From Sterolibacterium sp. (GTDB taxonomy: Bacteria; Pseudomonadota; Gammaproteobacteria; Burkholderiales; Rhodocyclaceae), in assembly GCA_019105045.1 (NCBI GenBank), contig JAHRWT010000057.1:1-33878 (forward strand): a stretch of DNA of 33,878 bases, given 5' to 3'. The notes below the pieces were generated by a model. It was not told the origin of the DNA and did not search any database. It saw only the letters and a list, made by a program, of their open reading frames with translations. Positions 8,527-18,541 of the stretch are shown here, one piece after another (the first letter of the stretch is position 1; the number at the start of each line of letters is the position of its first letter). A program made the translations under genes and the position numbers.

Positions 8527-10314
8527 ATGAATTCACCCGCCACTGCCATCGTCGCGCCTTCGGCCATGAGCAACCGCGCCCTGTATCTGCGCCTGCTTGG
8601 TTATATCCGCCCTTACCGCCGCGCCTTTGGTCTGGCCATTCTGGGCATGGCACTGACGGCCCTGACCGAGCCATTGTTCCCGATGCTGATGAAACCGCTG
8701 CTCGACAAGGGTTTCATGCCGGGTGCGAAAAGCGAGCTGTATCTGATTCCGTTGGCGCTGGTCAGCATTTTTGTGGTGCGCGGCCTGCTCACCTTTTTCT
8801 CGTCCTATGCCATGGCCTGGGTGACCAACCGCCTGATCATGGACCTGCGCCGGCAGATGTTCGATCGCCTGCTCAGTCTGCCCACCCGCTATTACGATGA
8901 CCAATCCTCCGGCGCGCTGATTTCACGCGTCACCTATGGCGTCACCGATTTCACCAGTGCGGCCACGGTGGTGCTGACCTCCATCGTGCGCGACAGCCTG
9001 ACCATCATCGGCCTGCTGGCCTACATGCTTTATTACAACTGGCAATTGACGCTGATTGCGCTGTCGGTCGGCCCGTTGATCGTCGCCGTGGTGCGCCAGT
9101 TCGGCAAGCGGCTGCGCAAGGCCACGCGGCGCGGCTACAACGCCATGGCGCAGATTTCGCACATTCTGGAAGAAACCCTGGGCGCGCACAAAGTGGTCAA
9201 GGTCTTTGGCGGTCAGCGTTATGAAGCCCAGCGCTTTGAGGCCGCCGGCAATGAATTCCGCGTGGCCGCCATGCGTGAAGCCATCGCTGCCGCGGCCACT
9301 TCGCCGCTGACTCACATCGCTTCGGCCATGGCACTGGCGGTGATCATTTATTTCGCCCTGCTACATTCACTGGAAAACCACACCACCGTCGGCGGTTTCG
9401 TTGCCTTCATGACCGCCATGCTGATGCTGCTGGCGCCGGTCAAGCGATTGACGGAAATGAACGCGCCCCTGCAACGCGGCCTGACTTCGGCAGAAAACGT
9501 GTTTTCCCTGCTCGATCAAATCCCCGAAGCCGACGAAGGCAAACAACAACTGCCCAGCGGACAAAGCCACACCCTGCGCTTTGAGCAGGTCAGCTTCACC
9601 TACCAGGAGGCCGCCCGCGCGGCCTTGCAGCAGATTGACCTGGAGATTCCCGCCGGCCATACGGTGGCCCTGGTCGGCCCCTCGGGTAGCGGCAAGACGA
9701 CCTTGGCCGCTCTCCTGCCACGCTTCTACAACGTCGATGAGGGGCGTATCCTGATCGACGGCATCGATGTGCAGGATCTGCGCTTGAGCAGCCTGCGGGC
9801 GGCGATTTCCCTGGTCAGTCAGGAGGTGGTACTGTTCAACGACACCGTGGCGGCAAACATCGCCTATGGTGATGCCGTGGCGGCAACAGAAACCGAAATC
9901 ATCGCCGCAGCACAGGCCGCCAATGCCTGGGAATTCATCCAGCAGATGCCGCAAGGACTGCAGACCATCGTCGGCGAAAACGGCGTCAAACTTTCCGGCG
10001 GCCAGCGTCAGCGCATTGCCATTGCCCGCGCCTTCCTCAAGAATGCGCCCATCCTGATCCTTGATGAAGCCACTTCGGCGCTGGACAGCGAATCCGAACG
10101 CCTGATTCAAGCCGCCCTGGCGGAGCTGATCCAGGGCCGCACCACGCTGGTCATCGCCCACCGCCTATCGACCATCGAACACGCCGATCACATCGTCGTG
10201 CTGGAACGCGGCAGTATCATCGAACAAGGGCGCCATCGCGACTTGCTGGCGCAAGGCGGTCTGTACAGCCATCTGCATGGCCTGCAGTTTGAAGCGGCAG
10301 AAGCGCAGCACTGA
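8527..10314 (+). CDS. msbA: Lipid A export ABC transporter, MsbA family (permease and ATPase fused)
   Basis: MsbA flips lipid A-core from the inner to the outer leaflet of the inner membrane using ATP. The product has an N-terminal six-helix exporter domain (about residues 20-320) followed by an ATPase domain. Walker A (GPSGSGKTT) lies near residue 383, the ABC signature LSGGQRQR near 489, Walker B (ILILDEATSALD) near 509, and the switch histidine in VIAHRLST. The start is uncertain: TTG 8497, ATG 8527 and ATG 8566 are all in frame and none has a convincing ribosome site; ATG 8527 gives 595 residues. The MITE lies immediately upstream, and topB converges 37 bases after the stop. The common partner lpxK is not adjacent, so another lipid substrate remains possible. 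Confidence 0.88.
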   Translation: MNSPATAIVAPSAMSNRALYLRLLGYIRPYRRAFGLAILGMALTALTEPLFPMLMKPLLDKGFMPGAKSELYLIPLALVSIFVVRGLLTFFSSYAMAWVTNRLIMDLRRQMFDRLLSLPTRYYDDQSSGALISRVTYGVTDFTSAATVVLTSIVRDSLTIIGLLAYMLYYNWQLTLIALSVGPLIVAVVRQFGKRLRKATRRGYNAMAQISHILEETLGAHKVVKVFGGQRYEAQRFEAAGNEFRVAAMREAIAAAATSPLTHIASAMALAVIIYFALLHSLENHTTVGGFVAFMTAMLMLLAPVKRLTEMNAPLQRGLTSAENVFSLLDQIPEADEGKQQLPSGQSHTLRFEQVSFTYQEAARAALQQIDLEIPAGHTVALVGPSGSGKTTLAALLPRFYNVDEGRILIDGIDVQDLRLSSLRAAISLVSQEVVLFNDTVAANIAYGDAVAATETEIIAAAQAANAWEFIQQMPQGLQTIVGENGVKLSGGQRQRIAIARAFLKNAPILILDEATSALDSESERLIQAALAELIQGRTTLVIAHRLSTIEHADHIVVLERGSIIEQGRHRDLLAQGGLYSHLHGLQFEAAEAQH

Positions 10315-10351
10315 GCCAACGTGCCAGTGCGCCGATTGCGCCGGCAGACTG

Positions 10352-12955
10352 TCAGGTTTTCTTGTGCGTGACCGTTTTGGTCTTCGCCCTGGCAACGGCT
10401 TTCGGCGCGGCCTTGCTCGCAGTTTTACCGGCTGCCCTGGTGGCTGATTTTTCGTCAGCCGCCGCAGTCTTGTCGGCACCGGTCGCCGTACGGGTCCCCG
10501 CCTTGGCCGAGCGTGCTTCAAACTCAAAGCCGACCTTGCCGTCCTTGCCGCGCACCAGATAGGCGGAAAACTTGCGCCGCGTGCGGGAAGAAACAAATTC
10601 CTTGAGCAAATCGGTCTTGCCGGTTTCCAGCAGCTTCTGCATCTGCGCGCGCTCGATGGGTTGCTGGAGAATGATCTTGCCGGAGCGAAAATCGCAGGTT
10701 TTGGCCGCTCCCACGGATTTTTCGCAGACATAGGCCATTGGCCCCTCGAACACCTGCCCGCCACATTTCGGACAACAACCCAACGACGTCTGGCCAGTGA
10801 AATCGGCTTCCTCGCCTTCAGCCTCGTTGTTGCCGAAATCGAATTCGGGTTGATGATCGTCCTTCAGACGGATGACGGCGGCGAAAGGCCGACCCATCTT
10901 GCTGCGAAACCCCTGCAGCGGGCCGATCGTTCGCTGGGTCAGCAATTCCTCGATTTCCTCGGGTTCATACTGGCGGCCAGCCACCACTTTCCACAACGCG
11001 TAGTCACATTTCTTGCACTGGAATTTCTTGTAGTTCTCCTGCATCACGCCGCCACAGCGGGGACACGGCGCCTGCAAGGTACGGAAAGCTTCGTCGGGAA
11101 ACTCGCCATGCTTGATGCGCTCGACCATTTTCTCGGTCTGGACGCGAATGTGGTTCATGAATTCGTCACGCGCCAGCGCTCCGGATTCCATCTGTTTGAG
11201 CTTGTATTCCCAATGACCCGTGAGCTCCGGTGAACGCAGTTCATCCACGCCCAACCGGGAAAGCGCGAACAGCAACGAAAACGCCTTGGCCGTCGGCTGC
11301 AATTCACGGCCATTGCGGTGGATGTATTCTTCCTGCAGCAGACCTTCGATGGTCGCCGCACGGGTGGCCGGCGTGCCCAGACCGCGTGCCGACATGGCTT
11401 CGCGCAGCTCCTCGTCATCGACCAGCTTGCCCGCGCCTTCCATGGCAGACAGCAAGGTGGCTTCGGAAAAGCGCGGCGGGGGCTTGGTGGCCAGCGCCTT
11501 CACCTCGATGTCGTTGCTCCAGACCCGCTCGTCTTTTTGCACCGGCACCAGTTGCGGGCTGTTTTTTTCGCCTTTCTCATCGCTGTCGGTCTGGGCTTCC
11601 TTGCCATATACCGTGAGCCAGCCGGGAGAGACCAGCACCTTGCCTTCGCTCTTGAACGGCTCGCCCTCGACGCGGGTGATGCGGGTGGTGACGTTGTATT
11701 CGGCGGCCGGGTAGAAAATCGCCAGAAAACGTTTGACGACCAGGTCGTAGAGTTTCTGCTCTGGCTCGGAAAGGCTTTTCGGCGTCTGCGCCGTGGGCAC
11801 GATGGCGAAGTGATCGGAAATTTTTGCGTTATTGAAAATGCGCTTGTTCGGGTGCACCCAGCCGTTTTTCAGGATTTCGCCGGCAAAGGGGCCGTAGGGC
11901 GTGCCGCCGAAAACTTCCATGGTTTCCTTGACGTTGCCGATGTAATCCTCGGGCAGGCAGCGCGAATCGGTACGCGGGTAGGTCAGCACCTTGTGCTTTT
12001 CATACAGCGCCTGCGCCAGGCCGAGTGTGGCCTTGGCAGAAAAGCCGAAACGGCCATTGGCTTCGCGCTGCAGTGAAGTCAGATCGAAGAGCTGCGGAGC
12101 GAGCTGGGTGGCCGGTTTGCTCTCTTCCTCGACCGTGCCATGTTTACCCAGACATTTCTGGCGCAGCGCCTGGGCGCGGCTGGCATCCCACAGGCGTTCG
12201 GCGCGGGCGTGTTCATCGTCTGATTTTTTGAATTTTTCGTCGAACCAGCGGCCGCGGTATGTGCCGGCCAGCGCTGCGAATTCGGCTTCGACTTCCCAGT
12301 AATTGCGCGACTGGAAATTGCGGATCTTTTCCTCGCGCTCGACGAGAATGGCGAGCGTGGGCGTTTGCACACGACCGACCGGCGTCTTGTGAAAACCGCC
12401 TTCCTTGGAGTTGAAGGCCGTCATGGCGCGTGTGCCGTTGATGCCGATCAGCCAGTCGGCTTCCGAACGGCAGCGGGCGGCGTCGGCCAACGGCAGCATT
12501 TCGGCATCCGTTCGCAAATGGGCAAAGCCGTCGCGGATCGCCCCCTGGGTCATCGACTGCAGCCACAGGCGACGCACCGGCTTGTCGGTTTTGGCGTGCT
12601 GGGCAACGTAACGGAAAATCAGCTCCCCTTCGCGGCCCGCATCACAGGCGTTGATGAGACCGGCGACATCCTTGCGCTTGATGAGACGGGTGAGCAACTT
12701 CAGACGATCGGCGGTCTTGTCGATCGGGTTCAGTGTGAACTGCGGCGGAATGACCGGCAAATGGGTGAAGGACCATTTGCCGCGCTTGACTTCATATTCC
12801 TCGGGCACGGTAAGTTCAAGCAGATGACCAATGGCCGAAGAGAGCACGTAATGCTCGCTTTCGAAATAATCGCCTTGCTTGGTGAACCCCCCCAGCGCCC
12901 GGGCGATGTCCTGGGCGACGGAAGGCTTTTCGGCGATGATCAGCTGTTTGCTCAT
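10352..12955 (-). CDS. topB: DNA topoisomerase III
   Basis: This type IA topoisomerase cuts one strand, passes another through and reseals, resolving replication and recombination intermediates. In the 867-residue product, the TOPRIM domain begins at residue 1 (LIIAEKPSVA) and contains CDAGREGELI (104-113). The active-site tyrosine is Y326 in LTYPRTDSR. The C-terminal part has two zinc-ribbon cysteine sets (CPRCGG with CKKCDYALW; CCPKCGGQVFEG with a following CDFRSGK). The last ~50 residues are rich in Lys, Ala and Thr, like a histone H1 tail, probably for non-specific DNA binding. It is the final gene of a leftward run (LysM gene, dprA, smg, topB), a familiar betaproteobacterial order. ATG 12955 has no strong Shine-Dalgarno. 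Confidence 0.95.
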   Translation of the reverse strand: MSKQLIIAEKPSVAQDIARALGGFTKQGDYFESEHYVLSSAIGHLLELTVPEEYEVKRGKWSFTHLPVIPPQFTLNPIDKTADRLKLLTRLIKRKDVAGLINACDAGREGELIFRYVAQHAKTDKPVRRLWLQSMTQGAIRDGFAHLRTDAEMLPLADAARCRSEADWLIGINGTRAMTAFNSKEGGFHKTPVGRVQTPTLAILVEREEKIRNFQSRNYWEVEAEFAALAGTYRGRWFDEKFKKSDDEHARAERLWDASRAQALRQKCLGKHGTVEEESKPATQLAPQLFDLTSLQREANGRFGFSAKATLGLAQALYEKHKVLTYPRTDSRCLPEDYIGNVKETMEVFGGTPYGPFAGEILKNGWVHPNKRIFNNAKISDHFAIVPTAQTPKSLSEPEQKLYDLVVKRFLAIFYPAAEYNVTTRITRVEGEPFKSEGKVLVSPGWLTVYGKEAQTDSDEKGEKNSPQLVPVQKDERVWSNDIEVKALATKPPPRFSEATLLSAMEGAGKLVDDEELREAMSARGLGTPATRAATIEGLLQEEYIHRNGRELQPTAKAFSLLFALSRLGVDELRSPELTGHWEYKLKQMESGALARDEFMNHIRVQTEKMVERIKHGEFPDEAFRTLQAPCPRCGGVMQENYKKFQCKKCDYALWKVVAGRQYEPEEIEELLTQRTIGPLQGFRSKMGRPFAAVIRLKDDHQPEFDFGNNEAEGEEADFTGQTSLGCCPKCGGQVFEGPMAYVCEKSVGAAKTCDFRSGKIILQQPIERAQMQKLLETGKTDLLKEFVSSRTRRKFSAYLVRGKDGKVGFEFEARSAKAGTRTATGADKTAAADEKSATRAAGKTASKAAPKAVARAKTKTVTHKKT

Positions 12956-13061
12956 GGGCGGGAATGAATTTCAGAAATTCGGGCCAGCGAAAGCGCGGCA
13001 TCATAAGCGCAGCCGGCAACTACTGGCAAGACGGGCAGAATGGGCAAGATGGTCAGCCGCC

Positions 13062-13544
13062 TCAATGCAGGACAGGCGCGCTGTCTTCGGCAGCCAGCAG
13101 TTCTTCAAGCAATAACGTGTCGAGCGACTCCATGGCCGGATGACGCCGCCACAAGACCATCAGCACTATGATTTTCAGCTTGGCCAGCGGCACACTGGCA
13201 TCACGCAACACCATGGCACGCTCGATAATGATTTCACGCAAAACGGCATCGATGGCCCCGGCTGTTTCGAGGAAACCCAGGAAACCACGGCATTCGACCG
13301 GCAGTCTGGCGATCTCCTGGTCGCAGTAGATACGCACGGGCCGGGCTTCGCGCAAGGCCGGCTGCGAATGCGGGTGAAAGTCTTCCTCAGCCAGATTTTC
13401 CAGACCGGACAGCCATTCCAGGGCAGCCGAAATGTCTTCCTGCTCAAAGCCGACCGCCGAAAGTTTGCGCATCAATACGCCAGAAGCCGGAAAAATTCCC
13501 GGCTGGGCATAGGTCTCAAAAAGATAGACGAGAATGTCGAACAT
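13062..13544 (-). CDS. smg: Smg/DUF494 family protein
   Basis: The 160-residue protein starts MFDILVYLFETYAQP, the hallmark of the Smg (DUF494) family found next to dprA in many proteobacteria. Its function is not established; the name comes from this position. It is mostly helical and acidic, with no signal peptide or membrane segment. It follows dprA by 54 bases and precedes topB by 106 bases on the same strand, so it is likely co-transcribed with them. The smg-topB gap holds three loose 9-bp units (about 13022-13048: TGGCAAGAC, GGGCAGAAT, GGGCAAGAT) and nothing else visible. Confidence 0.92.
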   Translation of the reverse strand: MFDILVYLFETYAQPGIFPASGVLMRKLSAVGFEQEDISAALEWLSGLENLAEEDFHPHSQPALREARPVRIYCDQEIARLPVECRGFLGFLETAGAIDAVLREIIIERAMVLRDASVPLAKLKIIVLMVLWRRHPAMESLDTLLLEELLAAEDSAPVLH

Positions 13545-13598
13545 GTTGCTGGTCGGTCCGGGTGAATTGCTGGGTGTCTGCTCTGTTATCGCTTGCTG

Positions 13599-14801
13599 TC
13601 ACGTACCGTGCGGATGTTTTTGTTTTGCCAGACGCTGGTAGCGGCCACCAGGCAGACTGGCAAGCCGTCCATCCAGTTCAAGTTGCAGCAGGATGGCAAG
13701 AAGCGCGTCTGTCGTCAAGCCGCTACGCTCAACCAGTTGATCCAGCGTACAGGGATCAAAACCGAGCTGATCGAGCAGCCGTGCGGTATCGGCATCCTCA
13801 CCACTCTCGGCATCCCCGCCCCCCTCGACAGCGGCAGGGGCCGCTGCTTTCCTGGCCACTGCGCTTTCGGCCGTCGGCACTTTGCTTGCCGGCGCAAGCC
13901 GGCTCTGCCAGGTCAGTTCCTCAAGCACGTCCTGCGCCGATTCGACCAGTTTGGCCCCTTGCTTGATCAACTGATGACAGCCTTTGGCCAACGGCGAATG
14001 GATGGAACCGGGGATGGCGAACACTTCACGGCCCGCTTCGGCCGCCAGCCGTGCGGTAATCAGCGAGCCGCTGCGCGCAGCGGCCTCAACCACCAGACAG
14101 CCCAGGGACAATCCGGCAATCAACCGGTTACGACGTGGGAAATTGGCCGTCAAGGGCGGCGTACCCAGCGGAAACTCGCTGATGATCAGCCCTTCCACGG
14201 CAATCTGCCGCGCCAGTTCGTGATTGCGCGCCGGATAGATGCGGTCGGCGCCGGTACCGATCACGGCAATGGTCGAACCTGCCACTGCGGACGAACCTGC
14301 CGACAGGGCACCCTGATGGGCAGCGCGATCTATGCCCAGAGCCATGCCACTGACAACGGTCAGACCGGCCGCCGCGAATGTGGTGGCAAAGGCCGCTGCA
14401 TTGGCCTCGCCCTGCGCAGTGGCATTGCGGCTGCCAACCATGGCCAACGCCGGACGGTTGAGCAATTCCGTACGCCCCTTGGCGTAAAGCAGGACAGGGG
14501 GATCGGCGCTGTCGAGCAAAGCCTGCGGATAGGCGGCATCGATCAGCGTCAAGATGCGGTTTCCCGGTTCGGATGCCCAGGCCAGGGCGCTGTCAATGCC
14601 GGCTTCGATCGCGTCATCGCGGCACAGCAGCCGCTCGGCACAGGCCGCTTCGACAACGCCGCGCAAGGCACTCAAGCTGCTGGCGAAAATCTGCTGCGGC
14701 AGACCAAAAGCGGCCAGCAACCTGCGCTGGGCCACGCTGCCGACACCCGGCGTCAGCGCCAGTCGCAGCCAATCACGCAGTTCCGCGTCAGGCGCGGTCA
14801 T
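13599..14801 (-). CDS. dprA: DNA processing protein DprA (Smf)
   Basis: DprA binds incoming single-stranded DNA during natural transformation and loads RecA on it. The 400-residue protein has an N-terminal helical region (LRLALTPGVGSVAQRRLL), a Rossmann-like core with MVGSRNAT, GMALGIDRAAHQGAL, IGTGADRIYP and SEFPLGTPP, and FPRRNRLIAGLS with SGSLITARLA forming the DNA-binding pocket. A linker of about 50 residues leads to a C-terminal winged helix (residues ~330-400, LDQLVERSGLTTDALLAIL). It starts 13 bases after the LysM gene and is followed by smg. The complete, intact gene fits a cell able to take up DNA or to process it for recombination. Confidence 0.96.
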   Translation of the reverse strand: MTAPDAELRDWLRLALTPGVGSVAQRRLLAAFGLPQQIFASSLSALRGVVEAACAERLLCRDDAIEAGIDSALAWASEPGNRILTLIDAAYPQALLDSADPPVLLYAKGRTELLNRPALAMVGSRNATAQGEANAAAFATTFAAAGLTVVSGMALGIDRAAHQGALSAGSSAVAGSTIAVIGTGADRIYPARNHELARQIAVEGLIISEFPLGTPPLTANFPRRNRLIAGLSLGCLVVEAAARSGSLITARLAAEAGREVFAIPGSIHSPLAKGCHQLIKQGAKLVESAQDVLEELTWQSRLAPASKVPTAESAVARKAAAPAAVEGGGDAESGEDADTARLLDQLGFDPCTLDQLVERSGLTTDALLAILLQLELDGRLASLPGGRYQRLAKQKHPHGT

Positions 14802-14814
14802 GTGCGCAGTGGTC

Positions 14815-15915
14815 TCAGGGAGTCGCCGCCAGATCGCCGCTGACCACTGGCCGGTTGACGTTCATCACCAGCGCGTAGGCAACGTGTTCGAACACCCGGA
14901 AAACAAATACCAGACCATAACGCTCATCCGGCAGCTGGTAAGTTTCCTGCTGATCCTGGAAACGGTTGCTTAGTTGCGCACCGGCTCGCGACAACGCCAG
15001 CACGTGACCGACTTCGAGACCATCCATGGCGCCGCGCGAGAGCGTGACGATGGAATAGCCCGCACCTTCGGACACTGCGCCATAGACGGATATGACGCGG
15101 CTCTTGATCTGCACTTCGGGAGCGTGCGGCACATAGTTGATCAGTTCAGGCTGCGGTGCCGGGACGAGACGGTCATCGCGCATGATTTCCTGGGCAACCC
15201 GGGCAATTTCCACGGTTGCCGGCTCACCTTCGCGCACCAGACGGGCGCTGCCGAGGTAAAAGGCTTCATGGCCCAGCACCTGGCCATCCTCAGGATCGAC
15301 CAGCGCCTTGCCGGGGCGGTAGATTTGCCAGTTCGGCTGCTTGCTTTGCAGGCCGGTCACATAGGCCAGGTCGCCCGTCCCGACCACAACCCGGTTTTCC
15401 TGGGTGGCGACGATGCGCGGGGCGCTGTCGAGCGCACCTTTCTCGACCACCAGCGGCTGGGTCAGGAAAGGTTCGATGATGCTCTGAGGAATGCTGGAAA
15501 TGGCGATCTGGTTATCGACCGCATGAACCTTGGGTGAAAGTTTCAGCGGGCCGGAATCAACCGGCGTACCGATACGCAGACGCGGCTGGGCGCCGGTGCG
15601 ATCGAGATAAACGATCTGCCCTGGATAAATCCAGTGCGGATCCTTGATCTGCGATTTGTTCAGGCGCCAGATTTCCGGCCAGCGCCAGGGCTGCTTGAGG
15701 AATATGCCGGAAATACCCCAGAGCGTATCTCCTTTCACCACGACATGACGATCCGGCGCATTTTCGGCAAGCGCCAGCACATTGTCCTGGCGGACAGCCG
15801 TGGCCTCACTGGTCTGCGCAAGCGCTGCCGGCGCGGCCAGACCGAGGGCCAGACTTGAATAAGCCAGCAGCAGCCCGGATATAATTCTCGTTTTCGCGGT
15901 CATAGTCACAGTCAT
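14815..15915 (-). CDS. Secreted LysM-domain peptidoglycan-binding protein
   Basis: The 366-residue protein begins with a signal peptide (ISGLLLAYSSLALGLAAP, cleavage likely after ALA). A LysM domain follows at about residues 58-105 (HVVVKGDTLWGISGIFL ... DPHWIYPGQIVYL), which would hold it on peptidoglycan in the periplasm. The remaining ~260 residues are conserved in betaproteobacterial proteins beside dprA but have no known catalytic motif that I recognise. Three in-frame ATG codons lie close together; ATG 15915 is chosen because AAGGA lies seven bases upstream, though 15903 and 15930 are possible. It leads the LysM-dprA-smg-topB run and is divergent from def, an arrangement common in the class. 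Confidence 0.88.
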   Translation of the reverse strand: MTVTMTAKTRIISGLLLAYSSLALGLAAPAALAQTSEATAVRQDNVLALAENAPDRHVVVKGDTLWGISGIFLKQPWRWPEIWRLNKSQIKDPHWIYPGQIVYLDRTGAQPRLRIGTPVDSGPLKLSPKVHAVDNQIAISSIPQSIIEPFLTQPLVVEKGALDSAPRIVATQENRVVVGTGDLAYVTGLQSKQPNWQIYRPGKALVDPEDGQVLGHEAFYLGSARLVREGEPATVEIARVAQEIMRDDRLVPAPQPELINYVPHAPEVQIKSRVISVYGAVSEGAGYSIVTLSRGAMDGLEVGHVLALSRAGAQLSNRFQDQQETYQLPDERYGLVFVFRVFEHVAYALVMNVNRPVVSGDLAATP

Positions 15916-16074
15916 TGTGGCATCCTTCATTGAGCAGCCGTAAAAAGTCGCCAGCAAGCGACGCGCAATCGGACCATTCGGTTCGAACGCATGTTACGTC
16001 ATGATTCATGGCGGATTCTGCATCCATTAACCTGATTCGGCAACACTCGCCAGCAATTTTTTTACGGACGCGTC

Positions 16075-16590
16075 ATGTCACTGCTGCCCATACTCCGCTA
16101 TCCCGATCCGCGGCTGCACATCAAGGCGAAACAGATCACCCACATTGATGCCGGCATCCGCCAGCTGGCCGCCGACATGGCCGAAACCATGTACGCCGCG
16201 CCGGGCATCGGCCTGGCCGCCACCCAGGTTGACCACCATATCCGCATGGTGGTGATCGATGTCAGTGAAGAAAAAAACCAGCTGCTGACGTTCATCAATC
16301 CGGAAATCCTCGAACGTTCCGGCGAGTGCCAGGGCGAGGAAGGCTGCCTGTCGGTGCCGGGCGTCTATGAAACCGTGACCCGCGCCGAGCAAGTGCGTGT
16401 GCGAGCACAGAATCTGGCCGGTGAGACTTTCGAACTCGCCGCCGACGGCCTGCTGGCCATTTGCATCCAGCACGAGCTCGATCATCTGGATGGCAAGGTT
16501 TTTGTCGAATATCTCTCGCGCCTCAAGCAAGACCGCATCAAGACCAAACTCACCAAACAGGTGAAACACCATGAACGTGTGATTGCCTGA
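16075..16590 (+). CDS. def: Peptide deformylase
   Basis: Def removes the formyl group from N-terminal methionine of new proteins, using a bound metal (Fe2+ in vivo). The 171-residue protein shows all three family motifs: GIGLAATQ (44-51), EGCLS with metal ligand Cys91, and QHELDH with ligands His133 and His137 and catalytic Glu134. The stop TGA shares a base with the ATG of fmt, so the two are translationally coupled: one adds the formyl group to initiator tRNA, the other takes it off. ATG 16075 fits the family N-terminus ([11 protein letters not shown]); the ribosome site is weak. Confidence 0.97.
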   Translation: MSLLPILRYPDPRLHIKAKQITHIDAGIRQLAADMAETMYAAPGIGLAATQVDHHIRMVVIDVSEEKNQLLTFINPEILERSGECQGEEGCLSVPGVYETVTRAEQVRVRAQNLAGETFELAADGLLAICIQHELDHLDGKVFVEYLSRLKQDRIKTKLTKQVKHHERVIA

Positions 16591-17552
16591 TGAAACTGAT
16601 TTACGCCGGCACACCGGAATTCGCGGCCACAGCCCTGGCCGCCTTGATGGCCGCCGGGCATGAAGTGATGTTGGTGCTCACTCAGCCGGATCGCCCGGCC
16701 GGTCGTGGCCAGCAACTGCAAGCCAGCGCCGTCAAACAATTGGCGCTGAAGCATGGTCTGGCACTCCACCAGCCCAGCCGCTTGCAAGATCCGGCCACGC
16801 ATGAGCCCATACACGCCGCCGTGGCCGCGGGTGCAGAAATCATGATTGTGGCGGCCTATGGCCTGATCCTGCCGCAAACCGTGCTCGATCTGCCGCCGCG
16901 CGGCTGCCTCAACATCCACGCTTCGCTGCTGCCGCGCTGGCGGGGGGCAGCCCCCATCCAGCGCGCCATTGAAGCGGGCGATGCAGAAACCGGCATCACC
17001 ATCATGCAGATGGATGCCGGCCTGGATACCGGCGCCATGCTGCAGCACGCCCGTCTGCCCATCACCGCCAGCGATACCGCGGCCAGCCTGCATGACGCGC
17101 TGGCCGAGCTGGGCGGCCAGTTGATCGTCGATACCCTGCAAAATCTTAATCAGTTGCGGCCCACTCCACAGCCAGAAGCCGGGGTGACTTACGCCGCCAA
17201 GATCATGAAAACCGAAGCCGGATTGGATTGGCAGCGTCCGGCCAACGAACTGCAGCGCCAGATTCATGCGTTCAACCCTTTCCCGGGGGCCACGGCAAAA
17301 ATCAATGACAGCACGCTGAAGATCTGGCGTGCCACCGCTTTGCCCACAAACCCGTCAGTGACTACTCACACTTCGCCCAGCCCAGCCGCAGGCAGCGTAC
17401 TGTCGGCATCTGCCGAGGGTATTGTGGTGGCCTGCGGCAACGGGCAGCTGCGTCTGGAAGTGCTGCAAAAGCCCGGTGGCAAGCGGCTGCCGGCCCGTGA
17501 ATTTCTAGCCGGCTTTCCACTGACCAGTGGGGCCTGCTTCGAGCCTGCTTGA
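16590..17552 (+). CDS. fmt: Methionyl-tRNA formyltransferase
   Basis: Fmt transfers a formyl group from 10-formyl-tetrahydrofolate to Met-tRNAfMet for translation initiation. The 320-residue product has the N-terminal Rossmann catalytic domain with [10 protein letters not shown], then [18 protein letters not shown] holding the catalytic Asn108 and His110, and Asp146 in [11 protein letters not shown]-terminal OB-fold for tRNA binding follows, including INAFNPFP-like [10 protein letters not shown] near residues 225-234. It overlaps def by one base. The htpX gene follows after about 130 bases. Confidence 0.97.
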   Translation: MKLIYAGTPEFAATALAALMAAGHEVMLVLTQPDRPAGRGQQLQASAVKQLALKHGLALHQPSRLQDPATHEPIHAAVAAGAEIMIVAAYGLILPQTVLDLPPRGCLNIHASLLPRWRGAAPIQRAIEAGDAETGITIMQMDAGLDTGAMLQHARLPITASDTAASLHDALAELGGQLIVDTLQNLNQLRPTPQPEAGVTYAAKIMKTEAGLDWQRPANELQRQIHAFNPFPGATAKINDSTLKIWRATALPTNPSVTTHTSPSPAAGSVLSASAEGIVVACGNGQLRLEVLQKPGGKRLPAREFLAGFPLTSGACFEPA

Positions 17553-17683
17553 ACTTTCCGGCAGTATCACCATTTGCTGATCATGACCGAGGAGAATGCC
17601 TCCACGGATACAAGATCACGCCAGATGGCTCCATCAAAGATGGCTCCATACAACCCGCTAACGACCCAAGGCAAACCAAAGAC

Positions 17684-18529
17684 ATGCTCAACAACTGGCT
17701 CAAAACCACGATACTGATGGCGGCCATCGTCGCCCTTTTCGGCATGATCGGGGCGGCCATCGGTGGCCAATCCGGCATGTTGCTGGCCTTGCTGGTCGGC
17801 GGCGGCATGAACATCTTCGCCTACTGGTTTTCCGACAAAATGGTGCTGAAAATGCACAATGCCCGCGAAGTCGATGCCAGCAGCTCGCCCTATCTCTACA
17901 ACATCGTCAAGGACATCGCCCAGCGTGCCGAAATGCCGATGCCACGGGTCTATATCATCGACGAAGCCCAGCCCAACGCCTTTGCCACCGGGCGCAATCC
18001 CCAACATGCGGCCGTGGCGGCTACCCGGGGCATTCTGCAGATGCTCGACGAGCGCGAACTGCGCGGCGTGATGGCCCATGAAATGGCTCACGTCCAGCAT
18101 CGTGACATCCTGATTTCCACCATTGCGGCCACCATGGCCGGCGCCATTTCCGCCCTGGCCAATTTCGCCATGTTCTTCGGTGGTCGTGATGAGCGCGGCC
18201 GCTCCAATCCCCTGATCGGGATTCTGGTTGCCCTGCTGGCCCCACTGGCTGCCAGCCTGATCCAGATGGCCATTTCCCGCGCCCGTGAATTTGAAGCCGA
18301 TCGAGGCGGCGCAGAATTCTGCGGCGACCCCAATGCCCTGGCCGATGCTCTGGTGAAAATCGACCACTATGCCCGTGGCATTCCCATGATGAGCGCCGAA
18401 GCCCATCCTGAAACCGCCCAGATGATGATCATGAATCCGTTGTCCGGACGCGGCCTCTCCGGGCTGTTCGCTACCCACCCGGCCACCGAGGAACGCGTGG
18501 CCAGATTGCGGGCGATGGCCAGGCGTTGA
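17684..18529 (+). CDS. htpX: Membrane zinc metalloprotease HtpX (M48 family)
   Basis: HtpX degrades misfolded inner-membrane proteins alongside FtsH. The 281-residue protein has two N-terminal membrane segments (residues ~8-26 and 31-48) and a zinc site [10 protein letters not shown] (132-141) with catalytic Glu133. Further hydrophobic stretches (~148-170 and ~182-200) lie before the third ligand region [13 protein letters not shown]. An open frame extends back to 17549, but its first 45 residues are not family-like, so ATG 17684 at MLNNWLKTT is chosen. The 131-base gap after fmt contains a 15-base unit repeated in tandem (about 17624-17652, each with GATGGCTCCAT). It converges with dinB, only 12 bases between stops. 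The sun/rsmB gene often found beside it is absent here. Confidence 0.95.
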   Translation: MLNNWLKTTILMAAIVALFGMIGAAIGGQSGMLLALLVGGGMNIFAYWFSDKMVLKMHNAREVDASSSPYLYNIVKDIAQRAEMPMPRVYIIDEAQPNAFATGRNPQHAAVAATRGILQMLDERELRGVMAHEMAHVQHRDILISTIAATMAGAISALANFAMFFGGRDERGRSNPLIGILVALLAPLAASLIQMAISRAREFEADRGGAEFCGDPNALADALVKIDHYARGIPMMSAEAHPETAQMMIMNPLSGRGLSGLFATHPATEERVARLRAMARR

Positions 18530-18541
18530 GCGGCTTGCCTC

